Source: an uncultured Campylobacter sp. | GTDB lineage: Bacteria > Campylobacterota > Campylobacteria > Campylobacterales > Campylobacteraceae | DNA: 28,780 nt | Reading direction: 5' to 3' | Assembly: GCF_937997535.1 (NCBI RefSeq) | Contig: NZ_CALKTT010000016.1 | Coordinates: forward strand, 1 to 28,780 | Part shown: positions 1-7,601 of the stretch, one piece after another | How the letters are laid out: each line of letters starts with the position of its first letter | How positions within the stretch are numbered: the first letter of the stretch is position 1 | Made by a program: the position numbers and the translations under genes | The notes under the pieces: generated by a model | Told to the model about the DNA's origin: nothing | Databases searched by the model: none | What the model saw: the letters and a program-made list of their open reading frames with translations, nothing else

Positions 1-194
1 TTAGCGACGAGCAGTGCGTGCTTACGATCGGCAAGTACGGCAACACGAGCTCGGCGTCGATCCCGATGGCAATAAATGACGCTTACGAGAGCGGCAGGCT
101 CAAAAACGGCTCGCTTATGCTTTTGGATGCGTTCGGTGGCGGCTTTACGTGGGGCAGCGCGCTTTTGAAATTTGGCGGTAATAGCACAAACTAG
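1..194 (+). CDS. fabH: 3-oxoacyl-ACP synthase III (FabH), C-terminal fragment
   Basis: The frame beginning at base 3 is open to the TAG at 192-194 and gives the last 63 residues of a FabH-type condensing enzyme. Visible are KYGNTSSASIP, which carries the Asn of the Cys-His-Asn triad, and the glycine-rich end LLDAFGGGFTWGSALLKF, which closely resembles the end of E. coli FabH. FabH condenses acetyl-CoA with malonyl-ACP to start type II fatty acid synthesis in the cytoplasm. The catalytic Cys and His lie upstream, outside the window. The protein ends with a short GGNSTN tail. No clear terminator follows; the next 187 bases are AT-rich and non-coding up to a decayed gene. The identification is firm for a fragment because both motifs are diagnostic of thiolase-fold KAS III enzymes. 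Confidence 0.93.
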   Translation, partial: SDEQCVLTIGKYGNTSSASIPMAINDAYESGRLKNGSLMLLDAFGGGFTWGSALLKFGGNSTN

Positions 195-381
195 CGCTTT
201 TTAAATTTTATTATCTTTGAATTTCGCCATATTTAAGAGTTAAAATTCCAAGCTTATTTACAAAACTAATTTCAAATTTATATTTATTCCGAGTTAGGTT
301 TCAAAATTTTAAAATGAAGCGTTTGCGATTGAAAGCATATTATAATCTTGCGCAGTTAACATATCGGCTTCTGCGTGAGAT

Positions 382-898
382 AGTAAAACGACGTTAGTCT
401 TAGGTCTGCTGCTTTTTGGCGGCGGGCTTTTAGAATATAAAAGAAATCAAATATGCGATAGCTTAAATGGGCGTTAATTTCAGCCGATTCTGCATTAACG
501 GCTTTTAATTAGCTGCAAAGCTCGGCAAGTATTTTTACAGCGGTGTATGTGGATCTTTTGAGCGACCTACACATAGGCTGTAGAATAAAATTCAAATACC
601 AAAACGCTCACAACAGCAAGTATCAAATTGCCTTAGATTTGAAATTTAGCATAAACGCTGATAAATTTAAATCAAATACTACGAATGGAAAAATAAAGGA
701 CGCTATGCCATGAGCGAAGAGGCGTCGTATCTCTAAATATCTATAGGGTATAAAGCCTCCAGGTATCTCTCGTTATCAATATATTATCTCTATATAGATA
801 GCAGCGAGCCAGAGGGCGCAGCCACGCTATAGCTGCAGACTGAAGCGGTCAATGCGTTTAGTTTTAGCGCGAAAGCTACAGCGGTTTATAGGTTTTGA
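382..898 (+). pseudogene. decayed small outer-membrane beta-barrel protein gene
   Basis: Joining pieces from three frames gives one plausible small outer-membrane protein. At about 382-438 (frame 1) a signal-peptide-like stretch KTTLVLGLLLFGGGLL appears, its start codon apparently mutated to AGT. At 509-555 (frame 2) comes AAKLGKYFYSGV, continued in frame 3 by VYVDLLSDLHIG and then alternating hydrophobic strands (IKFKYQ, YQIALDLKFSINA) up to a TGA at 711. From 710 (frame 2) follow ISIGYKASRYLSLSIYYLYI and FSFSAKATAVYRF, ending in the terminal Phe typical of BAM-assembled barrels, with a TGA at 896-898. Two internal stops (TAA near 734, TAG near 800) interrupt this last part. The reconstructed length of about 170 residues fits a small eight-stranded OmpW/Opa-like barrel. 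The order signal, strands, C-terminal Phe is my reading; no exact family can be named. Confidence 0.6.
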
Positions 899-1138
899 TG
901 GTAGGTCTAGCTCAATGCCATTGCAAGCATTGAAAAATTTTAGCACGAAATATCATCTTGCAGTTATGGATGACAGTTATTAAAGCATATTATTGGGGCA
1001 ATTTTTTATAAATTTTAAGTTCAAATTCCATTCGGATAAAATTTCGATTTATTTTTCAGAAATCGATCTAAAATTATTTAAAATTCCTCCGTTAATTTGG
1101 ACTATCTAGAGTGTTGTTCGTGTGCCCAGTTTAAAATT
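899..1138. other. AT-rich intergenic stretch
   Basis: No open frame with a ribosome binding site is seen. The stretch carries a short inverted repeat CAATGC/GCATTG (913-918 and 927-932) just behind the beta-barrel remnant, and runs of AAATTTT. It separates that remnant from the stop codon of the minus-strand MTHFR-like gene. Confidence 0.5.
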
Positions 1139-2062
1139 TTAAATAACGTAAAATCCCAAATTCTCGTGCTTAAGGATAATTTTTCTGATCTCTTTTAGTA
1201 AGCCGAGCGAGGCTTCGATTTCGACGCGGCGGGTGCTGACACTCTCGACGTTTGCGCCCACGCTCACCCCTTTTGCGAGGGCGTATTTATAGATGAAATC
1301 AAACATCTCTGCGCACAGTGCTGTTGAACTTTGCAAGATATCGACGCTGCTTTGCAGTCGCTGCTGCAGAAAATCTGGCACCGAGATGCCAAGCCATTTC
1401 ATAAACTCAAGCGTCTTTAGGCTGCCGCACGGCGTGAAAGTAAAGATTATCGGCACCTTTTTGCACTCCAAAGCGGCGTAATCGTCGATGAAATCTTTGG
1501 CATTTTGCACATTATAAACCGCCTGAGTGATAAAAAATTCGCACCCGTCCGCAGTCTTCTCCGCGATTTTTAGGTGCTCGTCGTGGCTCTTTTCATGGCG
1601 TTCAGGAATGCAGATGCCGCCTAGGCAAAGATGCGGCGCCACGAGTCGCTTGAGCTCATAGGCGCGGCTTAGATGCAGTTTGCATTCTTCGTTTTTAGAG
1701 CTCGCCCCCACGAAAACACCCAGCCCGCTTGCGGCATGCCTTAGAATCTCGCAAAATTCTGCCTCGTCGTATTTGCCTACCGCGCGATAGATGATCGCTT
1801 CTTTATCGGTGTGTAGATACTGCGTGTAATAGCGCGCAGGATCGATCGTATGCACAAAAGGGAAGGTCCGCTCATCTTTCGTGCGCGCGCTTTCGTCTTG
1901 TAGATCGTAGATGACGATGCCGTCACATTCGCATTCGCCTAGGCGTTGTGACCACGCCGTACCCAGGCGCTCGAGCTCGTCTTGAGAGGACGTGATTTTA
2001 GGCGGAACGATGCCATAGAGCAAAATTCCGCTTTTTCCGTTTCTAATTTTTTCTTTTAACAC
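1139..2062 (-). CDS. methylenetetrahydrofolate reductase-like protein, catalytic Glu absent
   Basis: The protein has the MTHFR TIM-barrel layout. A first strand ends in GIVPPK, a middle block reads LGGICIPERH, and the FAD/folate-side block reads CEFFITQAVYN, which aligns with the ITQFFFD region of MetF. In E. coli MetF the first strand reads FEFFPP, where the Glu is the proton donor. Here that position is Gly (LLYGIVPPK), and the later RGD segment, whose Asp contacts the flavin, is VGASSK. Methylene-THF reduction by the standard mechanism is therefore doubtful. The frame opens at a GTG at 2086, but I prefer the GTG at 2060-2062: it has AAGGA (2070-2074) seven bases upstream, and a -10-like TAAAAT (2087-2092) overlaps the upstream candidate. 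The chosen product is 307 residues. It diverges from the HerA-like gene. The MTHFR fold is fairly sure; the reaction is unknown. Confidence 0.72.
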   Translation of the reverse strand: MLKEKIRNGKSGILLYGIVPPKITSSQDELERLGTAWSQRLGECECDGIVIYDLQDESARTKDERTFPFVHTIDPARYYTQYLHTDKEAIIYRAVGKYDEAEFCEILRHAASGLGVFVGASSKNEECKLHLSRAYELKRLVAPHLCLGGICIPERHEKSHDEHLKIAEKTADGCEFFITQAVYNVQNAKDFIDDYAALECKKVPIIFTFTPCGSLKTLEFMKWLGISVPDFLQQRLQSSVDILQSSTALCAEMFDFIYKYALAKGVSVGANVESVSTRRVEIEASLGLLKEIRKIILKHENLGFYVI

Positions 2063-2086
2063 TTGCCATTCCTTGATTTTTCGCAC

Positions 2087-2092
2087 ATTTTA
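2087..2092 (-). promoter_or_regulatory. -10 box for the MTHFR-like gene
   Basis: On the minus strand TGCTAAAAT forms an extended -10 element, placing transcription start near 2080. This leaves a short leader with an AAGGA site before the GTG at 2062, which supports that start. Confidence 0.45.
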
Positions 2093-2117
2093 GCAAATTT
2101 AAATTTAAAAATTTAAA

Positions 2118-2126
2118 TGATATAAT
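2118..2126 (+). promoter_or_regulatory. extended -10 promoter for the HerA-like/plsY/folB operon
   Basis: TGATATAAT fits the TGnTATAAT extended -10 consensus and lies about 30 bases before the ATG at 2157. No clear -35 is seen, only AT-rich tracts, as is usual for Campylobacter sigma-70 promoters. Confidence 0.7.
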
Positions 2127-2156
2127 GCCGCACAAATTGCAAATTTAAGGAACGCA

Positions 2157-4448
2157 ATGAAAACGCTTCAAGAAAATTTAAAGCTTTTTTATCTGGGGCT
2201 CGAAAACAGCGAGCCGTTTTTGTATAAAAACAAGGATCTGACGACCCACGCGCTTATCATCGGAATGACCGGCAGCGGTAAAACGGGACTTGGCATCACG
2301 CTGCTAGAGGAAGCCGCGATCGATAATATCCCATCCATCATCATCGATCCGAAAGGCGATCTGACAAATTTAGCTCTTACCTTTCCGCAGATGAGGGCTG
2401 AGGATTTTGAGCCCTATATCGACGAGACCGAGGCGCAAAACAAAGGTCTTAGCGTGCGCGAGTACGCCGAGCAGACCGCAAATACTTGGCGCGAAGGGAT
2501 CGAGGGCTCATATCAAGATCTGGCGCGAGTACAGCTTTTGAAAAACAGCGCCGATTTTAGAATTTATACGCCCAAATCAAGCGCAGGGCTTGGGATCAGC
2601 CTACTAAGCGACTTTGAAGCGCCGAAAGGCTTAAACGAAGAGGATTTGAATAACTATATCGGCGGTATCGCCACTAGCGTGCTAAGCCTCGCAGGGATCG
2701 GCAGCGATAATCTCAGCTCGCCGGAATTTTTACTAATCAGCCAAATTTTGTCTTATCATTTCGGTAGGGGCGAGGGGGTGAGCGTAGTGGATCTCATCGC
2801 GCAGATCGGCAACCCGCCATTCGATAAAATCGGCGTTTTCGACGTTAATACCTTTTTTCCGAGCGATAAGCGAATGGCGCTTGCGATGAAGATTAACGCG
2901 CTCATCGCAAGCCCGAGCTTTAAGCTTTGGTGCGAGGGCGAGCGGCTAAATATCGCTAAGATGCTCTTTGATGAAAACGGCAGGGCGAGAGCGAATATAT
3001 TTTCCATCGCGCATCTAAACGACGATGAGAGGATGTTTTTCGTCACGCTACTTTTGGGCGAGATGATCAAATGGATGCGCACCACCAGCGGCACTAGCTC
3101 GCTACGCGCAGTACTTTATATGGATGAAATTTACGGCTTTTTTCCGCCAAACGGCAATCCGCCGAGCAAAACCCCGATGCTTACGCTGCTAAAGCAGGCT
3201 CGCGCTTTCGGTCTTGGTTGCGTTCTATCGACGCAAAACCCGGTCGATCTCGATTATAAGGGGCTTAGCAACATCGGTACGTGGTTTATCGGGCGCTTGC
3301 AGACTGCGCAGGATAAGGAGCGCGTCATCAGCGGCTTAAGCGGCATCGGCTCAAATCCTATCGATAAAAGCGTGCTGATGGAGAAAATTTCAAACCTTAA
3401 AAAGCGAAATTTTTTGGTAAAAAACATCAACGAGGACGTGCTGCGAGTGATCGAGACGCGCTTTGCGCTAAGCTATCTAAAGGGTCCTTTAAGCAACGAG
3501 CAAATTTCAAATTTAATGAAAGACAAAAAGGCTGAAATTTCGTCCGTGTCGGGCGCCGCGCAAGGCGTCAAATCCGCCGGCGCCGCCAAACCCGTAGTTT
3601 CTGCTGAAATTTCACAGCTTTACAGCTACGGCGCGAGCCTTGAGCTAAGCCCGTATCTTTATGCAAGCGCAAAGATACGATTTTGCGACAAGGGAGTCGA
3701 TTTTACGCAGCAGCGCTCCTTTTTGCTTTCGCTTTCGGACGTAAGCGAAATAGATTGGGGCGAGGCCAGCACGCGAGAAGTTGCAAATTTAAGCGGACAG
3801 GAGCAGGCAGGCTCGCTCTACGGCGCGCTCCCTAGCTTCATCGCGGGCGCAAAAAATTTAAATGCTCAGCTTAAAAGCTTTAAGGAGTGGCTATACCGCA
3901 ACGAAAAGTTAGAACTTTTTAGCGCGCTTGATCTGCTCTCAAAACCGGGCGAGAGTAGGGAGGAGTTTTTCGTGCGCCTAGGCGATAAAGCGAACGAAAT
4001 TTTAGAAGCCAAAACCGACGAGATCACAGCTAAATTTGAAAAGGAAAAGGCGCGCCTTGAGGATAAAATTTCGCGCGCTAGCGAAAAATACGAGAAGGAA
4101 AAGGGTGATGTGCTAAGTCGCGGGGTGGATGCGGCGCTAAACATAGGTGGAGCGATCTTGGGCGCGTTTTTAGGCCGCTCGCGCAACGCCGGCAACATTT
4201 CCAAAGCGATCAGCGGCGCAAAGAGCGCGCATAAAATTTTAAATGAACGAAGCGAAGCCAAAAACGCCGAAAATAGCCTAAGCGCGCTGCAAGAGGAGCT
4301 GGAGGTGCTTACGCAGAAATTTGAAGCTGAAGTGGACGCGCTAAAACAGAGCCTGGATCTAAAAAATATTAAACTCGAAACGAAAGAAATTTCGCCGAAG
4401 AAAACCGACATCTACGACGAGAAAATTTCGCTACTTTGGAAGAGTTAA
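2157..4448 (+). CDS. HerA-like P-loop ATPase (DUF87/DUF853-type) with C-terminal coiled coil
   Basis: This 763-residue ATPase has Walker A GMTGSGKT at residues 36-43, followed by a DPKGDL strand typical of HerA/FtsK-type motors. Walker B is VLYMDEIYGF with D323-E324, and the sensor-like segment LSTQNPVDLDYKGLSNIG is characteristic of DUF853/HerA-like proteins. From about residue 610 the chain is charged and helical, probably coiled coil, interrupted by a Gly/Ala-rich segment (NIGGAILGAFLGR) that might contact membrane or pack in an oligomer. Relatives are putative DNA or protein translocating hexamers; no substrate is known. The start is supported by AAGGA seven bases upstream. plsY follows after 12 bases, so the two are probably co-transcribed, though a functional link is not evident. 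The ATPase class is secure and the role is unassigned. Confidence 0.85.
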   Translation: MKTLQENLKLFYLGLENSEPFLYKNKDLTTHALIIGMTGSGKTGLGITLLEEAAIDNIPSIIIDPKGDLTNLALTFPQMRAEDFEPYIDETEAQNKGLSVREYAEQTANTWREGIEGSYQDLARVQLLKNSADFRIYTPKSSAGLGISLLSDFEAPKGLNEEDLNNYIGGIATSVLSLAGIGSDNLSSPEFLLISQILSYHFGRGEGVSVVDLIAQIGNPPFDKIGVFDVNTFFPSDKRMALAMKINALIASPSFKLWCEGERLNIAKMLFDENGRARANIFSIAHLNDDERMFFVTLLLGEMIKWMRTTSGTSSLRAVLYMDEIYGFFPPNGNPPSKTPMLTLLKQARAFGLGCVLSTQNPVDLDYKGLSNIGTWFIGRLQTAQDKERVISGLSGIGSNPIDKSVLMEKISNLKKRNFLVKNINEDVLRVIETRFALSYLKGPLSNEQISNLMKDKKAEISSVSGAAQGVKSAGAAKPVVSAEISQLYSYGASLELSPYLYASAKIRFCDKGVDFTQQRSFLLSLSDVSEIDWGEASTREVANLSGQEQAGSLYGALPSFIAGAKNLNAQLKSFKEWLYRNEKLELFSALDLLSKPGESREEFFVRLGDKANEILEAKTDEITAKFEKEKARLEDKISRASEKYEKEKGDVLSRGVDAALNIGGAILGAFLGRSRNAGNISKAISGAKSAHKILNERSEAKNAENSLSALQEELEVLTQKFEAEVDALKQSLDLKNIKLETKEISPKKTDIYDEKISLLWKS

Positions 4449-4460
4449 AGGGAGAATTTT

Positions 4461-5204
4461 ATGGATAAACTTAGTGAAATTTTAAATATCATATACGCCG
4501 CTCTCTGCGATCCTAGCTCAAAATATTTTCTAGGAGATGAGCATGGAATTCTAGGAAGCGGAATTCTTGGAATTTTATATAGGACATTTACGGCGCCGAA
4601 TTTTTGGTGCTACTTTGCTGCGTATCTGATCGCTGCGATCCCCTTTGGGCTGCTGATCGGTAGATACCTAGGCGGCGTGGATATCAAAAGAGAGGGTAGT
4701 GGCTCCATAGGCGCTACCAACGTCCTTCGCGTCTTAAAAACTCGCGATCCGCAAAAAGCAAAAAAGCTCGCGATCCTCACGGTTGCCTGCGACGCGCTAA
4801 AGGGCGTCCTGCCGATACTGATCGCGCGGGCTTTAGGCTTTGATGAAAACGTGCTATGGAGCATGGCTGTCTTTGCAGTACTTGGGCATTGCTTCAGCCC
4901 GTATCTGAAATTTAACGGCGGCAAGGGCATTGCTACGGGAGCCGGAGTGCTTGCTTGCTTCATCCCTATCGAGCTTATCATCGCGCTTGCAGTTTGGTTT
5001 GTAGTCGGCAAGACGGTTAAAATTTCATCCGTAGCATCGCTTGCAGCGGCGCTCGCGCTAGTTATCGCAAGCTACGTGATCCATCCGCAGATGCCAGCGA
5101 TCAACACTCATGCGCCGATCTTTCTGATAGTTTTCATCGTATTTTATAAACACGCGCCGAATATCGCCAGGCTACTTAAGGGCGAGGAAAAGCGCGTAGT
5201 ATGA
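4461..5204 (+). CDS. plsY: glycerol-3-phosphate acyltransferase PlsY
   Basis: PlsY is an inner-membrane enzyme that transfers acyl groups from acyl-phosphate to glycerol-3-phosphate, the first step of phospholipid synthesis. The family motifs are visible: AYLIAAIPFGLLIG at the first core helix, then GSGSIGATNVLR (substrate loop), LGHCFSPYLKFNGGKGIATGAG (phosphate and active-site loop), and a last helix ending near YKHAPNIARLLKG. Several hydrophobic helices fit the usual multi-pass topology. At 247 residues it is longer than the common 200 or so because about 45 residues precede the first core helix. That extension is probably real: the ATG at 4461 has AGGGAG eight bases upstream and no good internal start exists. 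Its stop overlaps the folB start (ATGA), which indicates translational coupling. Confidence 0.93.
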   Translation: MDKLSEILNIIYAALCDPSSKYFLGDEHGILGSGILGILYRTFTAPNFWCYFAAYLIAAIPFGLLIGRYLGGVDIKREGSGSIGATNVLRVLKTRDPQKAKKLAILTVACDALKGVLPILIARALGFDENVLWSMAVFAVLGHCFSPYLKFNGGKGIATGAGVLACFIPIELIIALAVWFVVGKTVKISSVASLAAALALVIASYVIHPQMPAINTHAPIFLIVFIVFYKHAPNIARLLKGEEKRVV

Positions 5205-5518
5205 TTAAAATTTTAATCGAAAAGCTGGAATTTGGCGCGATAATCGGGACGCTAGATTTTGAGCGCAAGCGCGAGCAGCGCGTGTGGGTGTGGGCGAAGC
5301 TCGGAGCGGAGGAATTTATCGACTATGCGCGGGTTTGCGAATATATCAAAGCGGAGTTCCGCGATAAAAAATTTCGCCTCGTAGAGGACGCGCTAAAATA
5401 CTTCGCGCAGGAGTTTCACTCAAAATTTCGATCGATGGATTATTTTTATATGAAAATTTTAAAGCCCGAAATTTTACAAGACGCGAGCGTCGGCGCAGAA
5501 ATAGAGATAAAATTTTAA
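5201..5518 (+). CDS. folB: dihydroneopterin aldolase FolB
   Basis: FolB cleaves 7,8-dihydroneopterin to 6-hydroxymethyl-dihydropterin and glycolaldehyde in folate synthesis. The 105-residue chain has the short T-fold pattern: GAIIGTLDFERKREQRV near the N terminus, LVED around residue 62, and LKPEIL near residue 88. The candidate catalytic residues E21, E62 and K88 align with Glu22, Glu74 and Lys100 of the S. aureus enzyme as I recall them. It is slightly shorter than the usual 115-120 residues. The start overlaps the plsY stop by four bases. In C. jejuni the homologous gene sits beside cosR in the same way. It is followed by a separate promoter for cosR. Confidence 0.87.
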   Translation: MIKILIEKLEFGAIIGTLDFERKREQRVWVWAKLGAEEFIDYARVCEYIKAEFRDKKFRLVEDALKYFAQEFHSKFRSMDYFYMKILKPEILQDASVGAEIEIKF

Positions 5519-5555
5519 AATTTCTTTAAAAAATCTTGAAATTTTGCTTAAAATA

Positions 5556-5564
5556 TGTTAAAAT
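5556..5564 (+). promoter_or_regulatory. extended -10 promoter for cosR
   Basis: TGTTAAAAT matches an extended -10 with a weaker hexamer. Transcription would start near 5571, leaving a leader of about 24 bases that contains the AAGGA ribosome site before the ATG at 5595. Confidence 0.5.
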
Positions 5565-5594
5565 CGCCGCAAAATTTTAAGGCAAGGAAATTAA

Positions 5595-6266
5595 ATGAGA
5601 ATTTTAATAGTCGAGGACGAGGTGACTTTAAACAAGACGATAGCGGAGGGCTTGATGGAGTTCGGCTATCAGACGGATACTTCCGAGAGTTTTAAGGACG
5701 CAGAGTATTATATCGGCATTAGAAATTATGATTTGGTGCTAACCGATTGGATGCTAGCTGACGGCAACGGCATCGATCTCATCGCATTGGTTAAGCAAAA
5801 ATCCGCGCGCACCTCCGTCGTCGTGCTATCTGCAAAAGACGATAAAGAAAGCGAGATCAAAGCGCTTCGCGCTGGCGCGGACGATTTTATCAAAAAACCT
5901 TTCGACTTTGATGTTTTAGTAGCACGCCTCGAGGCTAGACTTCGCTTTGGCGGCTCAAATATCATCAAAATCGACGATCTCATCATCGATCCGGATGAGG
6001 AAAAGATCACATATCTAGGTCAAGAGATCGAGCTTAAGGGCAAGCCGTTTGAGGTGCTAACTCACTTGGCGCGCCATAGCGATCAGATCGTCAGTAAAGA
6101 GCAGCTATTAGATGCCATCTGGGAGGAGCCTGAGCTCGTTACGCCAAACGTCATCGAAGTCGCGATCAATCAAATCCGCCAGAAAATGGATAAGCCTCTA
6201 AATATCTCTACGATCGAGACCGTTCGCAGACGCGGATATAGATTTTGCTTTCCACAAAAAGCCTAA
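5595..6266 (+). CDS. cosR: OmpR-family response regulator CosR (HsrA/HP1043 ortholog)
   Basis: The receiver domain (1-120) keeps the acidic pocket E7/D8, the phosphoacceptor position D51 in LVLTDWMLADG, S79 and K101, so it looks phosphorylatable. The DNA-binding winged helix (about 128-220) contains the stretch GKPFEVLTHLARHSDQIVSK and ends in VRRRGYRFCFP, almost identical to C. jejuni CosR (Cj0355c), an essential regulator of oxidative stress and central functions, and to H. pylori HP1043. Those orthologs are described as orphan, atypical regulators without normal phosphorylation. This copy has a canonical Asp and is followed by an overlapping histidine kinase gene. The neighbours folB upstream and the ferredoxin and phosphatase downstream match the C. 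jejuni order. The identification is very strong from both domain sequence and context. Confidence 0.93.
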   Translation: MRILIVEDEVTLNKTIAEGLMEFGYQTDTSESFKDAEYYIGIRNYDLVLTDWMLADGNGIDLIALVKQKSARTSVVVLSAKDDKESEIKALRAGADDFIKKPFDFDVLVARLEARLRFGGSNIIKIDDLIIDPDEEKITYLGQEIELKGKPFEVLTHLARHSDQIVSKEQLLDAIWEEPELVTPNVIEVAINQIRQKMDKPLNISTIETVRRRGYRFCFPQKA

Positions 6267-7552
6267 GAGTCCGCTTTGTAATACAATTAGCATCCGCTTC
6301 GTTGATGCTAATTGTCATTTTTTCGGTAATGCTCTATAATTATATGAGAATTACTATCTTCGAAACTCCCGTTCAAAATTTAATCCAAAGAGCACAAAAA
6401 ATCGTAGAGGTCTCCGTGCCGCCTGAGAAAATTTCATCTTTTTTACAAGACGCATCCGGTGAATACGAAAGCAAAATCATCGAAAACGAAAGTATCAATA
6501 AACCTAAATTTATCGAAAGCTCCGAGGATGGTAGGAGCTATTTACAGCTGCACTATCCCTACGACAAGGATAAAATTTTAAGCATCAAAGCAGACGTGAG
6601 CGTCTATGCAAACATCGTAAATCAAATACTCATCGACATCATTTTGGTAAATTTGACGATGATATTTTTGGTGGTGTTTTACGCGATGTTTCTTTCGCGC
6701 ATGCTACTAATGCCGATTAAGCTGATCAGCCAAAGGCTCGCTTCGGTGGATGAAAAATTTCTAAAGCCGATCGACGCAGCGGAAATTCCAAGCGAATTTA
6801 GCCCGCTTTCAAACAGCATAAACCGCCTACTTGAGCGTATCGAGACTTTCATTTTGTATCAAAAAGAGCTTTTTATCGGTATCGCGCACGAGCTTAAAAC
6901 TCCGCTAGCGGTGATGAAAACCAAAAACGAAGTTACCCTCATCAAGCCGCGCGAGAGCGAGAAATATATCGAGGCGCTTAAAAACAATAACGACTCGATC
7001 GATAGTATGAATAAGATGATCAGCTCCATCCTGGAGATAGGTCGGCAGGAGGGGGCGCAGTTTGAGGCGCCAGAGCAGACCGATATGATCGCGTATCTAC
7101 GGGAGCTATGCGTGGGCTTTAAAATTTTAGCGCGTACGGCAGGCAAGGACTTGACGATGGATCTTAAGCCTGAACAGCTTGAAATTTTGGTGCAGAAAAG
7201 CCTCTTTATGCACGTGATTCAAAATTTTATCCAAAACGCCATAAAATTTTCTCCGGACGGCGAAAAGGTGCTGATCGAGAGCGAAATTTCGGACGGAAAT
7301 TTCATAGTGCGGGTCGCAAACAAAGGCGAGCCGCTTAACGAAGAGATAGATTATTTCGCCCCTTTTAAGCGCTACGGCGGCAAACCGGGAGCCGGACTCG
7401 GGCTATTTTTAGCCAAAAATGCTGCTCAAGCGATGGGCGCGCAAGTAGATCTTAAAAACGACAAAGGGCGCTCGCTAATTGTCGCGATTTTCAAGCTTCC
7501 GCTAAAAAATTTAAGAAATAGCCCGAAATTCCGCTATTTTAAAACAAAATGA
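6245..7552 (+). CDS. membrane sensor histidine kinase, probable CosR partner
   Basis: The 435-residue kinase has a transmembrane helix at 11-31, a periplasmic sensor of about 95 residues with no recognised fold, a second helix at 127-150, a HAMP-like linker, the H box IGIAHELKTPLAVMK with H215, the N box HVIQNFIQNA (N327, N331) and the G2 box GAGLGLF at 382. The G1 position reads VANKGEPL rather than the standard DxGxG, a variant also met in other epsilonproteobacterial kinases. The start is forced: an in-frame TAG lies at 6239-6241, and the next ATG falls inside the first helix, so TTG at 6245 (or ATT at 6242) must be used, overlapping cosR by 22 bases. That implies translational coupling to the regulator. 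The kinase class is certain; pairing with CosR is inferred from overlap. Confidence 0.92.
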   Translation: MLSTKSLRVRFVIQLASASLMLIVIFSVMLYNYMRITIFETPVQNLIQRAQKIVEVSVPPEKISSFLQDASGEYESKIIENESINKPKFIESSEDGRSYLQLHYPYDKDKILSIKADVSVYANIVNQILIDIILVNLTMIFLVVFYAMFLSRMLLMPIKLISQRLASVDEKFLKPIDAAEIPSEFSPLSNSINRLLERIETFILYQKELFIGIAHELKTPLAVMKTKNEVTLIKPRESEKYIEALKNNNDSIDSMNKMISSILEIGRQEGAQFEAPEQTDMIAYLRELCVGFKILARTAGKDLTMDLKPEQLEILVQKSLFMHVIQNFIQNAIKFSPDGEKVLIESEISDGNFIVRVANKGEPLNEEIDYFAPFKRYGGKPGAGLGLFLAKNAAQAMGAQVDLKNDKGRSLIVAIFKLPLKNLRNSPKFRYFKTK

Positions 7553-7557
7553 AGCTT

Positions 7558-7585
7558 TTTATGGTATAAACGCCATAAATTTTTT
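7558..7585 (+). terminator. possible intrinsic terminator behind the kinase gene
   Basis: TTTATGG and CCATAAA form a 7-bp stem with an 8-base loop followed by six T. The stem is AT-rich, so strength is doubtful, and the same bases carry a -10 box for fdxB. Confidence 0.4.
7562..7570 (+). promoter_or_regulatory. extended -10 promoter for the fdxB-ppx operon
   Basis: TGGTATAAA is a good extended -10, 31 bases before the ATG at 7602, preceded by a T tract. It lies in the loop of the possible terminator of the preceding gene. Confidence 0.5.
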
Positions 7586-7601
7586 CGTAAGGTAAAATTA
7601 T

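Noticed and set aside
3866..4411. 181-codon minus-strand open frame inside the HerA-like gene
   Set aside because: Antisense shadow with Ser/Leu/Phe bias and no ribosome site; the plus-strand gene is secure.
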